Positions 15,766 to 23,968 of a DNA stretch of 38,289 nt are shown in pieces. Origin of the DNA: an uncultured Roseateles sp. (GTDB lineage: Bacteria; Pseudomonadota; Gammaproteobacteria; Burkholderiales; Burkholderiaceae). The first letter of the stretch is position 1. Each line of letters begins with the position of its first letter. The stretch is from the NCBI GenBank assembly GCA_946480605.1, contig CAMLKW010000016.1, positions 1-38,289 on the forward strand. The letters are read 5' to 3'. The position numbers were made by a program, and so were the translations under genes. Below the pieces are notes generated by a model that saw only the letters and a list, made by a program, of their open reading frames with translations, ran no database searches and was not told the origin of the DNA.

Positions 15766-17135
15766 GCGGCCGTTCGCTGCACCGGCAACTGCTGCTGTGG
15801 CTGCTGCTGCCGCAGATCGTGCTGTGGCTGGTCGCGGCCTTCGGCGCCTACCGGCTGGCCACGCGCCATGCCGATGAACTGACCGACGCCTCGCTGCTGC
15901 AGGCCGCCCGCGCGCTGGCGCGCCAGATCCGCCCCACGGCCAGCGGCCTGTTCGTGGACCTGCCGCCGTCGGCGCAGGACATCCTGGCCGCCGATCCCGA
16001 GGATCGCGTCATGTACATGGTCAGCTCGCCGCCCGGCCAGCTGCTGCTGGGCGATGCACGCATGCCCGCGCCGCCCCACAGCGCGCCCGTGGGCGAGCCG
16101 CTGTACTTCGACGCCACGGTGCCGGAACCCATGCGCGTGGTGTCGCTGGACCTGCACCTGGCCGCGGCCGGCGCGGCGGACTCGACGCTGCGCGTGCAGA
16201 TCGCCCGCTCCAGCGCGCCGCGCGAGCTGCTGGCGCGGCGCATGTTGCTGGACACGGCGCTGCCGCTGTCGCTGCTGATCGCACTGATGAGCGTGGGCGT
16301 CTGGGCCGGCATACGCCGCGGCCTGCGGCCGCTGGCCGAGCTGCAGGCGCAGATGCAGGGCCGCCGCGCCGACGCGCTGGACCCGGTGCAGTTGCAAGCC
16401 GCGCCACCCGAGGTGGGCGCCTTGGCCGGCGCCGTCAACGAGCTGCTGGAGCAGGTGCAGCAGAACCTGGCCGCGCAGCGCCGCTTCATCAGCGACGCGG
16501 CCCACCAGCTGCGCACGCCGCTGGCCGGGCTCAAGAGCCAGACCGAACTGGCGCTGCAGGAGACCGGAGACCCGGCGCTGCGTCAGCGCCTGCAGCGCGT
16601 GCACGAGAGCGCTGTGCGTGGTGCGCGCCTGGTGTCGCAGCTGCTGGTGCTGGCACGCGCCGAACCCGAGGCGGTGGCCGCTCAGGGTTGGGCAGCGGTG
16701 GACTGCGCACGGCTGGTGCAGGAGGTGGCGGCCGAGCAGGTGCCGCGCGCGCTGGCGGCGGGCTGCGACCTGGGCGTGGACATCGCCGACGAGGGCTTGC
16801 AGGTTCAGGGCGTGGAGCTGCTGCTGCGCGAGGCGCTGCTCAACCTCATCGACAACGCGCTGCGCTATGCCGGCCGCGGCGCCACCATCACCGTGCGGCT
16901 GCGCCGCGCGGGCGACGACGTGTGGCTGGACGTGGAGGACAACGGCACCGGCCTGGAGCCCACGCTGCGTGAGCGGGCCTTCGAGCGCTTCGTGCGCGGC
17001 GCCGCGCATGGCGAGGGCTGCGGCCTGGGGCTGGCCATCGTGCGGGAGATTGCCGAGCGCCACGGCGGCAGCGCACAGTTGCTGCCGGCAGCGCCGCGGG
17101 GTTGCATCGCCCGGTTGACGCTGCCGGCGGCGTGA
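15762..17135 (+). CDS. TctE-like sensor histidine kinase
   Basis: A 457-residue inner-membrane kinase, partner of the preceding regulator. GTG at 15762 overlaps the regulator stop. The first membrane span is at about residues 9-30. A periplasmic sensor segment of about 130 residues of the 2CSK_N/TctE type follows (ALARQIRPTASGLFVDLP), then a second span near 160-182. The HisKA motif is FISDAAHQLRTPL with His248. The N box is LLNLIDNALRYAG, G1 is DVEDNGTGLEP and G2 GCGLGLAIV, so the ATPase domain is complete. TctE-like kinases sense small organic acids or sugar acids; here the ABC context suggests a sugar-related signal, which is inference. Confidence 0.94.
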   Translation: MSGRSLHRQLLLWLLLPQIVLWLVAAFGAYRLATRHADELTDASLLQAARALARQIRPTASGLFVDLPPSAQDILAADPEDRVMYMVSSPPGQLLLGDARMPAPPHSAPVGEPLYFDATVPEPMRVVSLDLHLAAAGAADSTLRVQIARSSAPRELLARRMLLDTALPLSLLIALMSVGVWAGIRRGLRPLAELQAQMQGRRADALDPVQLQAAPPEVGALAGAVNELLEQVQQNLAAQRRFISDAAHQLRTPLAGLKSQTELALQETGDPALRQRLQRVHESAVRGARLVSQLLVLARAEPEAVAAQGWAAVDCARLVQEVAAEQVPRALAAGCDLGVDIADEGLQVQGVELLLREALLNLIDNALRYAGRGATITVRLRRAGDDVWLDVEDNGTGLEPTLRERAFERFVRGAAHGEGCGLGLAIVREIAERHGGSAQLLPAAPRGCIARLTLPAA

Positions 17136-17265
17136 CTGGGCGGCGGGACAAAGGCCGCGACGAGCGACTGGATCAGGTGGGGACTGCCGTTCGCATCGGA
17201 CCCGGCTAACGGTGACTATCGACCGGTCAGCGACATTGAATTGGCGTCATTGCCCCGCCACTCGC

Positions 17266-18648
17266 CTATCCGCCGTCCTGTGTACCCGTCGCCCGCGACC
17301 GCTGCCTCAGCAGCCGCTTGCGCACCGCAAAGATGTTGTTACGCAGCGCATAAAGCTCTTCGGCATAGGACAGCGGCACTGTGATCCGGTGTGTGACGCG
17401 GTCCAACTCGTCCAGCTCGTCGAGCAGCGCGTCGCGCTCATCGGTGCCGGCTTCCAGCCTGGCTTCCACCTCACGCAGCCGCGCATACCAGCGGAACACG
17501 CGCGAGCGCACGCGGAAGGTGTAGAGCGGCGGCACCACGCGCGACAGCGGCAGCATCAGCACCAGCAGGCCGCCGACCACCAGCCACATGCGTTCCAGCA
17601 GATTGCCGGCCCAGAAGGGCAGGTAGCGCGCCCAGGCCGGCGGTGTGCCGTTGATCGCGCGGTCGCCCTCGGCGCTGACCGGCAGCTCGCTGGTGCGGGT
17701 GTTGGGGAAGTCGCGCGCGCCGTTGAACCAGCCCGCCCCGCTGTGCTGCCCCAGCGCCGCCTGCGCGAACAGCTGCCGCAGCGCCGGATGCGTCTGCTCG
17801 CGCGCCAGCAGCGCGGTGGTGGTCGCGAGCAGCGGCACGTCGTGCGGCGGCAGGTCGGCCGCCAGGTCCACCACGCCGCGCGGCAGCGTCACGGTCGACA
17901 GGAAGGGCAGGTGGCGCGAATAGGCTTCGTTCTGCTCGAAGGCCATCAGCCCGATGGCCGGGTCGCGCAGCAGCGCGCGGATGAGCCCCGACTGCGGCGC
18001 CGAGATCAGCACCGCAGCGTCCAGCCGGCCCTCGCGCAGCGCCGCGCCGGCGGCGTCGGGCGGCAGGTTGGACAGCCTCAGATCGGCCGGTGTCATCTGG
18101 TTCAGCGCCAACAGCTTCTCGACGATCTGCGGCACGCCGCTGCCGTCCTGGTCCACATTGACGCGCAGGCCGCGCAGTTGAGTCAGGCGCTGCAATTCGC
18201 CGCCGGGTTGGCGGCGCGCGATGCCGAGATCACGGCGATAGAAGATCCAGATCGGCTCGTAGAACAGGCTGCCCAGCGAGACGATGCCGGCCTCGGTATC
18301 GGCCGCCGGATCGGCCATGCCGCCGCGGACGAAGCCCACGTCGGCCGTGCCCGCGCGCAAGTGCGCCAGGTCGTCCTGCGCGCCTTCGCTGGCGATCAGC
18401 TCCACCTGGATGCGCTCGCGCGCCAGCGCCTTCGCATAACCCTCGCCGAAGCCGGCGTAGGCGCTGCCGGCCGGGCCGGTGGCCAGCCGCACCTGGCGCG
18501 GTGGCTGCGGGTCCAGCCACCAGTAGGCCGCCACCAGCAGGCCGCCGCCGAGCAGCAGCAGCGGGCCCATGGAGACGACCAGGTCGCGCAGCGTCTGCAG
18601 CAAAAGGCGCAGGCTGCGGGTGGCCTGCCATTCGTGGATCGGGGTCAT
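17266..18648 (-). CDS. membrane-anchored TAXI-family (TRAP-type) solute-binding protein
   Basis: A 460-residue protein. An N-terminal membrane anchor (about residues 22-43, VVSMGPLLLLGGGLLVAAYW) precedes a TAXI-type solute-binding domain (VRLATGPAGSAYAGFGEGYAKAL, LRAGTADVGFVRGGMAD, GLRVNVDQDGSG). A second hydrophobic span lies near 345-365 (MWLVVGGLLVLMLPLSRVVPPL). The C-terminus is a charged, probably coiled-coil cytoplasmic tail rich in Arg, Glu and Asp. No TRAP permease is encoded nearby. This anchored long form with a cytoplasmic tail may be a sensor or receptor rather than a transporter part. It follows the glutathione S-transferase gene by 10 bases on the same strand. Confidence 0.85.
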   Translation of the reverse strand: MTPIHEWQATRSLRLLLQTLRDLVVSMGPLLLLGGGLLVAAYWWLDPQPPRQVRLATGPAGSAYAGFGEGYAKALARERIQVELIASEGAQDDLAHLRAGTADVGFVRGGMADPAADTEAGIVSLGSLFYEPIWIFYRRDLGIARRQPGGELQRLTQLRGLRVNVDQDGSGVPQIVEKLLALNQMTPADLRLSNLPPDAAGAALREGRLDAAVLISAPQSGLIRALLRDPAIGLMAFEQNEAYSRHLPFLSTVTLPRGVVDLAADLPPHDVPLLATTTALLAREQTHPALRQLFAQAALGQHSGAGWFNGARDFPNTRTSELPVSAEGDRAINGTPPAWARYLPFWAGNLLERMWLVVGGLLVLMLPLSRVVPPLYTFRVRSRVFRWYARLREVEARLEAGTDERDALLDELDELDRVTHRITVPLSYAEELYALRNNIFAVRKRLLRQRSRATGTQDGG

Positions 18649-18658
18649 GGCTTGACAG

Positions 18659-19315
18659 TCAAAGCGGCGGAAAGCGATGAGCGCCGTCCGCAGGCAGCTT
18701 GACCATACACGCAGCGAACAGCGGATGAATGAGCCAGCCGTTCAGCCAGGACTGCAGCGATGGCAGGTCCAGCGCTGCAAACCAGACCGGCTCCACGGCA
18801 GCGAACTGGCGGACGAACGGCATCACGGCCAGGTCGGTGGCGCAGGGCGTGGCGCCGCCGAGGAAGGGCTCGTCGTTCAGCCGTGCGTTCAGCGGCCGCA
18901 GCAGAACGTCCAGCGCCCGGTCGCGGTGTGCTTCTGGCGCGAGGGGCTCGTTCACGTAGCGCTGCGGATACTTCCAGCGGTCCAGGTGATGCTTGAAGTC
19001 GCCGTCGTTGCGGCGCAGCAGATCCAGGTTGTCAGGCGACTGCGCCCGCGTCCACCAGCCCTGGGCATCGGGCGACGCCAGCGCCCAGCGCATGATGTCC
19101 CAGCTCTCATCGATCACGCCGCCATCGGGCAACTGCAGCACGGGGACCGTCGCCTTGGTCGACAGGGCCAGCAGGCTCGCCGGCTTGTCGCGCAGGCTGA
19201 CCTCCACGGCGTCGAAGTCGCGCCCCGCCTGCAGCAGCGCCATCCGAGCGCGCATCGCGTAGGGGCAGCGCCGGAAGGTGTAGAGCCGCGGCAGCGGTGG
19301 AGCGAGACGGCTCAC
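18659..19315 (-). CDS. glutathione S-transferase family protein
   Basis: A 218-residue protein. The N-terminal thioredoxin-like domain begins with PRLYTFRRCPYAMRARMALL, which has the CPY(A) motif typical of omega-like and glutaredoxin-like GSTs. The cis-proline segment KATVPVLQLPDGGVIDES follows. The helical C-terminal domain covers about residues 95-215. The start is GTG at 19315, which overlaps the upstream GreAB-like stop (GTGA) and leaves a proper N-terminus; longer in-frame starts would run into that gene. The role is probably glutathione-dependent reduction or detoxification in the cytoplasm; substrate unknown. Confidence 0.88.
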   Translation of the reverse strand: MSRLAPPLPRLYTFRRCPYAMRARMALLQAGRDFDAVEVSLRDKPASLLALSTKATVPVLQLPDGGVIDESWDIMRWALASPDAQGWWTRAQSPDNLDLLRRNDGDFKHHLDRWKYPQRYVNEPLAPEAHRDRALDVLLRPLNARLNDEPFLGGATPCATDLAVMPFVRQFAAVEPVWFAALDLPSLQSWLNGWLIHPLFAACMVKLPADGAHRFPPL

Positions 19316-19794
19316 CGAACCCACAGCACCTCGAAGGTCCGTCGTGTCGCGGTGATCTGGATCGACACCTCGTCGCCCTCGCACTTGCCCAGCAGCGCCC
19401 GGCCCAGCGGGGCCTCGGTGCTGATGACCTGGACGGGCTGGGCGCCGATCTGCAGCTTCATGCTGCCTCCGCCCGGGCCGAGGAAGATCTGTTGCTGCTG
19501 ATCGTCGACATCGGCCAGGCAGACCAGCGCGCCGAGGTGGATGCCCTTGCGGGCGTCGTAGGGGAGCGGGCGGAACTGGCGCCAGGCGGCCATCGCCTCG
19601 CGGATGGCTTCGGCGCGGCGCGCCTGGCCGGTTGCCAGGTAGGCGGCTTCGAGCCCCAGCGTGTCGTACTTGTTCTCGGCGATGTTCTCTTCGTGGGTCG
19701 CCGTTTCGTGCGCCACGCGCGCTGCCTGTTCGGCTTGCAGAAGGTCTTGGTCAAGCCGTTCCAGCACTTGCTGCTGCAGCAGGAATTTGTCCAT
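19312..19794 (-). CDS. GreA/GreB-family transcription elongation factor-like protein
   Basis: A 160-residue protein with the Gre two-part layout. An N-terminal helical hairpin covers about residues 1-75, and its tip HEENIAENKYD corresponds to the acidic tip of GreA/GreB. The C-terminal FKBP-like domain ends with PLGRALLGKCEGDEVSI, the hallmark of the family. The tip has Glu and Asn where GreA has Asp and Glu, so catalytic RNA-cleavage ability is uncertain, and it may instead be a Gre-like factor that occupies the RNA polymerase channel. The ATG at 19794 has no obvious ribosome-binding site. It is first in a minus-strand operon with GST and TAXI genes, and divergent from the molybdopterin oxidoreductase. 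Confidence 0.82.
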   Translation of the reverse strand: MDKFLLQQQVLERLDQDLLQAEQAARVAHETATHEENIAENKYDTLGLEAAYLATGQARRAEAIREAMAAWRQFRPLPYDARKGIHLGALVCLADVDDQQQQIFLGPGGGSMKLQIGAQPVQVISTEAPLGRALLGKCEGDEVSIQITATRRTFEVLWVR

Positions 19795-19913
19795 GGTCAA
19801 AAGGGGGGCATCGCGAACAAGCGGGGGCTGTTGATTGTGAAGGGCGCGGCCGGCGTTGCTGGGCATCGACAGCCCCGCGCGACAATCGCGGCTCTGCCCA
19901 CAAAGCAACAGCC

Positions 19914-21911
19914 ATGACCACCCGCACCGTACACGGCGCCTGCCCCCACGACTGCCCCGACACCTGCGCGCTGCAGGTCACCGTCGAGCACGAACGCGTC
20001 ATCAAGGTGCAGGGCCGCGCCGAGCATCCCAGCACGCACGGCGCGCTGTGCACCAAGGTCTCGCGCTATCCCGAGCGCACCTACCACCCCGAGCGCCTGC
20101 TGCACCCGCTCAAGCGCGTCAGCAAGAAGACCGAGGCGCCGGCCTTCGTGCAGGTCAGCTGGGCCGAGGCCATGGCCGACATCGCCGCGAAGCTGAAGGC
20201 CATCAAGGACCCGCAGTGCATCCAGCCTTACAGCTATGCCGGCACCATGGGCCTGATCCAGGGCGAAGCCATGGCCGGCCGGCTGTGGAACGCGCTGGGC
20301 GCGGCGCGGCTGGACCGCACCATCTGCGCGTCCGCCGGCGGCGCGGGGCTGGCCGCGACCTATGGCCACAAGCTGGGCATGCACACGCGGCACTTCGCGG
20401 GGGCCCGGCTCATCGTCATCTGGGGCAGCAACAGCATCACGTCCAACCTGCACTTCTGGACCTATGCCAACCAGGCCAAGCGCGACGGCGCCAAGCTGAT
20501 CTGCATCGACCCGCGCAAGACCGAGACGGCCGACAAGTGCCACCAACACATCGCCGTGCTGCCCGGCACCGACGGCGCGCTGGCGCTGGGCCTGATGCAC
20601 GAACTGATCGCCCACGACTGGCTGGATCACGACTACATCGCCCGGCATGTCGACGGCTGGGACGAGCTGCGCGAGAAGGCGCTGGCCTGGCCGCCGGAGC
20701 GCGTGGCCGCAGTGTGCGGCATCAGCGCCGACGAGGTGCGTGGCCTGGCGCGCGACTACGGCACCACCACCCCTGCCGCCATCCGCCTGAACTACGGCAT
20801 GCAGCGCGTGCGCGGCGGCGGCAACGCGGTGCGGCTGATCGCGCTGCTGCCCTGCCTGACTGGCGCCTGGCGGCATGAGAGCGGCGGCCTGCTGCTGTCG
20901 GCCTCGGGCTGGTTTGCGCCCTACAAGAACCCGAATCTGGAGCGCCCCGACCTGCTCGCGGGTCGCCAGCCGCGCATGGTCAACATGAGCACCATTGGCG
21001 ATGCGCTGCTGCAGGCCGACCCACCCATCGAGGCCCTCATCGTCTACAACAGCAACCCGGTGGCCGTCGCGCCCGAGTCGCCCAAGGTCGTGAAGGGCTT
21101 CCAGCGCGGGGACCTGTTCACCGTCGTGCTGGAGCACTTCATGACCGACACGGCCGACCTGGCCGACTACGTGCTGCCGGCCACCACGCAGCTGGAGCAT
21201 CTGGACGTGCACACCAGCTACGGCCACACTGACGTGCTCATCAACCACCCGGCCATTGCGCCACTGGGCGAGGCCAAGACCAACACGCAGATCTTCCGCG
21301 AGCTGGCCGCGGCGCTGGGCCTGACGGATCCGTGCTTCAGCGACAGCGACGAGCAACTGGCCGCCCAGGCCTTCACGGCCGACATCGACATGGCCTTGCT
21401 GCGCGAGCAAGGCTGGCAGCCGCTGCCCATCGCCGAGGCGCCGTTTGCGAACGGCGGCTTCCGCACGCCCAACGGCCGAGCCCAGGCGGCAGGCGCCGAC
21501 TACGTGCCCAACTACGAGAGCGCGCAGACCACGCCCGAGCTGGCCACGCGCTACCCGCTGGCGATGATCTCGCCGCCGGCGCGCAACTTCCTGAACAGCA
21601 GTTTCGTCAACGTGAAGAGCCTGCGTGACATCGAGCGCGAGCCCGTCATCGAGATGCACGCCGACGACGCCGCCGCGCGCCAACTGGCCGACGGCGCCCG
21701 CGTGGCCGCCTTCAACGACCGTGGCCGCTATGTCGCCACGCTGAAAGTCAGCCAGCGTGCCCGCCCCGGCGTCGTCAACGGCCTGGGCGTGTGGTGGCGC
21801 AAGCTGGGCGTGGACGGCACCAACGTCAACGAGGTCACGCATCAGCGCCTGACCGACCTCGGCAACGCGCCGGCGTTCTACGACTGCCTGGTGGAAGTCG
21901 AGGCGGCTTGA
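19914..21911 (+). CDS. molybdopterin-dependent oxidoreductase (formate dehydrogenase-like), 4Fe-4S
   Basis: A 665-residue MopB-superfamily enzyme. The N-terminal iron-sulphur motif is Cys10, Cys14, Cys18 and Cys46 (ACPHDCPDTC, ALCTKV), as in formate dehydrogenase and related enzymes. RTICASAGGAG lies where the metal ligand loop is expected. VIWGSNSITSNLHFW, the cofactor-contacting IDPRKTETAD and the C-terminal dinucleotide-binding domain (VKSLRDIEREP, GARVAAFNDRG, NEVTHQRLTDLG) are all present. There is no Tat signal, so it should be cytoplasmic. No electron-transfer subunit or cofactor gene lies nearby, so partner and substrate are unknown. Its stop overlaps the TTG start of the next gene. 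Confidence 0.9.
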   Translation: MTTRTVHGACPHDCPDTCALQVTVEHERVIKVQGRAEHPSTHGALCTKVSRYPERTYHPERLLHPLKRVSKKTEAPAFVQVSWAEAMADIAAKLKAIKDPQCIQPYSYAGTMGLIQGEAMAGRLWNALGAARLDRTICASAGGAGLAATYGHKLGMHTRHFAGARLIVIWGSNSITSNLHFWTYANQAKRDGAKLICIDPRKTETADKCHQHIAVLPGTDGALALGLMHELIAHDWLDHDYIARHVDGWDELREKALAWPPERVAAVCGISADEVRGLARDYGTTTPAAIRLNYGMQRVRGGGNAVRLIALLPCLTGAWRHESGGLLLSASGWFAPYKNPNLERPDLLAGRQPRMVNMSTIGDALLQADPPIEALIVYNSNPVAVAPESPKVVKGFQRGDLFTVVLEHFMTDTADLADYVLPATTQLEHLDVHTSYGHTDVLINHPAIAPLGEAKTNTQIFRELAAALGLTDPCFSDSDEQLAAQAFTADIDMALLREQGWQPLPIAEAPFANGGFRTPNGRAQAAGADYVPNYESAQTTPELATRYPLAMISPPARNFLNSSFVNVKSLRDIEREPVIEMHADDAAARQLADGARVAAFNDRGRYVATLKVSQRARPGVVNGLGVWWRKLGVDGTNVNEVTHQRLTDLGNAPAFYDCLVEVEAA

Positions 21912-22966
21912 TCCAACGCCTGCTGCTGTCGGCGGCGCTGCTGGCTCTGGCCGGCTGCAGTGCTGTCGGCCACTGGAGCCAGGCCGCTGGCGGCCATCTG
22001 GGCGTCGTGCGTGCCGCCAGGCCGGTGGACGATTGGCTGGCCGACCCCGCCACGCCCGCCGACCTGGCCGCGCGGCTGCGGCTGTCGCAGCAGATGCGCG
22101 ACTTCGCCAGCGCCAGGCTCGCGCTGCCCGAGAACAACAGCTACCGCCGCTACGCCGACCTGAAGCGCAACGCGGCGGTGTGGAACGTCATCGCCGCGCC
22201 CGAGTTCGGCTTCACGCTGAAGACCTGGTGCTATCCCATCATGGGCTGTGCGGGCTACCAGGGCTGGTTCGACCTCGACGAGGCCCGCAAGCACGCCGAC
22301 GCGCTGAAGGCCGAGGGCTGGGAGGTGCAGGTGCAGGCCATTCCGGCCTATTCCACGCTGGGCTGGAGCCGGCTGCTGGGGGGCGATCCGCTGTTGAACA
22401 CCTTCATCCGCTACGCCGAAGGCGAGCTGGCGGCCATGATCTTCCACGAGCTGTCCCACCAGCGCGTCTACGTCAACGACGACACCGGCTTCAACGAGGC
22501 CTATGCCAGCGCGGTGGAATTCATCGGCGCCCGGCAATGGCTGGCGGACAAGCCGCAGGCGCTGGCCGCCTTCGAGCTGGGCCGGGAGCGCCGCGCCGCC
22601 TTCCTGAAGCTGGCCCGCGAAGGCCGTGAACGGCTGCAGGCGGTCTACGCCGGCCCGGCCGAATCGCGGGCTGCGGCCAAGGCCGCCGTGATGGCCGACC
22701 TGCGTGAACGCGCGCCCAAGGAGGCGCCGGGCTACGAGGCATGGTTCCAGCGTGCCAACAACGCCAACTACGCCATCCTGTCGGCCTACAGCGAGCTGGT
22801 GCCGGCGTTCGAGCGGCTGTTCGAGCGCGAGGGCAGGGACTGGGCGAAGTTCCACGCGGCCGTCGAGCGCTTGGCGCCGCTGTCGCGCGAGCAGCGCCGT
22901 GCTACCTTGCGGAGCCTTGAAGGAGGCCCCGATGACCCTGACCCTGCGCCGCGTCAAGACCGCTGA
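21908..22966 (+). CDS. predicted aminopeptidase (zinc metallopeptidase) lipoprotein
   Basis: A 352-residue protein. A short signal with lipobox LAGC gives lipidation at Cys17. The zinc-peptidase motif HELSH (His180, Glu181, His184) follows AAMIF, with a downstream glutamate in GFNEAYAS (Glu198) as likely third ligand. Stretches such as FGFTLKTWCYPIMGCAGYQGWFD with paired cysteines are typical of the putative aminopeptidase family PF10023. The start is TTG at 21908 within a TTGA overlap; no ATG is available before the signal. It is probably anchored on the envelope. The last 35 bases overlap the acetyltransferase gene. Confidence 0.85.
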   Translation: MIQRLLLSAALLALAGCSAVGHWSQAAGGHLGVVRAARPVDDWLADPATPADLAARLRLSQQMRDFASARLALPENNSYRRYADLKRNAAVWNVIAAPEFGFTLKTWCYPIMGCAGYQGWFDLDEARKHADALKAEGWEVQVQAIPAYSTLGWSRLLGGDPLLNTFIRYAEGELAAMIFHELSHQRVYVNDDTGFNEAYASAVEFIGARQWLADKPQALAAFELGRERRAAFLKLAREGRERLQAVYAGPAESRAAAKAAVMADLRERAPKEAPGYEAWFQRANNANYAILSAYSELVPAFERLFEREGRDWAKFHAAVERLAPLSREQRRATLRSLEGGPDDPDPAPRQDR

Positions 22967-23471
22967 CGCCGCCGCCATCGCCGAACAGTTTTCCGACCCG
23001 GAAGTCTTTGGCGGCACGCTGCAACTGCCGTTCGCGAGTGAAGAGATGTGGGCCCAGCGCATTGCCGGCATGAACCCGCCGGCGGCCGGCTCCAATGAGA
23101 TCGTGCTGGCCGCGGTGCTGGACGACAGGCCCGTGGGCCTCGCCGGCCTGCACCCGGTCGGCCCGTCGGTGCGCCGCCGCCACGTGATGGGCCTGGGCAT
23201 CACCGTCGCCAAGGCCAGCCAGGGCCGGGGCGTGGGTCAGGCGCTGATGACGGCGCTGCTGGACTACGCCGACAACTGGGCGCAGATCCTGCGCATCGAG
23301 CTGACCGTCTATCACGACAACGCGCGGGCCATACGACTGTATGAGCGCAACGGCTTCGAGCATGAAGGCCGGCTGCGGGCGGATGCGCTGCGCAATGGTG
23401 TCTATGAGGACGTGCTGATGATGGCGAGGCTGCATCCGCGGCAGCCGATGGTGCGGGCGAGTAGTAGTTGA
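22932..23471 (+). CDS. GNAT-family N-acetyltransferase
   Basis: A 179-residue acetyltransferase of normal size. The acetyl-CoA loop reads QGRGVGQAL (residues 97-105) after GLGITVAKAS. The later ELTVYHDNARAIRLYERNGFEHEG is the strand-helix segment characteristic of RimJ/SpeG-like GNATs. The ATG at 22932 has a strong AAGGAGG seven bases upstream, although it begins inside the preceding gene. The acceptor is unknown; small amines or protein N-termini are common for this group. Confidence 0.92.
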   Translation: MTLTLRRVKTADAAAIAEQFSDPEVFGGTLQLPFASEEMWAQRIAGMNPPAAGSNEIVLAAVLDDRPVGLAGLHPVGPSVRRRHVMGLGITVAKASQGRGVGQALMTALLDYADNWAQILRIELTVYHDNARAIRLYERNGFEHEGRLRADALRNGVYEDVLMMARLHPRQPMVRASSS

Positions 23472-23477
23472 ATTGAG

Positions 23478-23951
23478 CTATGTTGGGGTCGAGCGAGCAT
23501 CCAGATCTTCTTGATGCAGTAAGGGCATGTCGCCATGTGCGTTCAGTTGACCCTCGTGCTGCGTCTTGTGACAAGCCCACTCAAGGCCAGTTCTGACCAT
23601 CAAGCGAGCGTAGAGCTGCTCTTCGAGATCGCGCGAGTTCAAGGCGTTTCGGTATCGAAGCGCCGTTCCGAGTAGAGAACTTGTGATGGCAGTCTGATCG
23701 CTTTGCTGAAGGTGGCGGCAAGAAGCGGTTTCGATGGGCACGATCCATAGATACGTTTGCCAAGTTAGCCTAGAGATCTGGTCTGCAAGCAGTTCGTGAG
23801 CGCGTTCGAAGTCACTTGTCACCTTAAGCTGTTGAGCGATCAGGGACGCGAGGTCGACGACGTGTCGCGCAAAAGGCCGACGAGAGACTGGTTGGCCTAC
23901 TTGTTTCCCAAACTTAAGTAGGTCGAAAACGGGTGTCGATAAGGCCACCAT
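23478..23951 (-). CDS. unrecognised 157-residue protein, lower GC than its neighbours
   Basis: I do not recognise this protein. The frame from the ATG at 23951 to 23478 encodes a mostly helical soluble protein without signal or membrane span (FERAHELLADQISRLTWQTY, GTALRYRNALNSRDLEEQLY). Base composition and third-codon positions look clearly less GC-rich than in flanking genes, consistent with recent acquisition. It follows the aldo/keto reductase by 17 bases on the same strand and converges with the acetyltransferase, with six bases between. An in-frame start at 24014 would overlap the reductase and is less likely. Confidence 0.55.
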   Translation of the reverse strand: MVALSTPVFDLLKFGKQVGQPVSRRPFARHVVDLASLIAQQLKVTSDFERAHELLADQISRLTWQTYLWIVPIETASCRHLQQSDQTAITSSLLGTALRYRNALNSRDLEEQLYARLMVRTGLEWACHKTQHEGQLNAHGDMPLLHQEDLDARSTPT

Positions 23952-23968
23952 CACGTGCCAACCTGCTG

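Noticed and set aside
15097..17135. true tricarboxylate TctDE system
   Set aside because: The proteins are TctD/TctE-like, but no tctCBA transporter genes lie nearby, and the divergent genes are for sugar uptake, so the gene symbols were not given.
19797..21842. 681-codon minus-strand open frame
   Set aside because: It mirrors the molybdopterin oxidoreductase codon for codon; the plus-strand protein has all family motifs.
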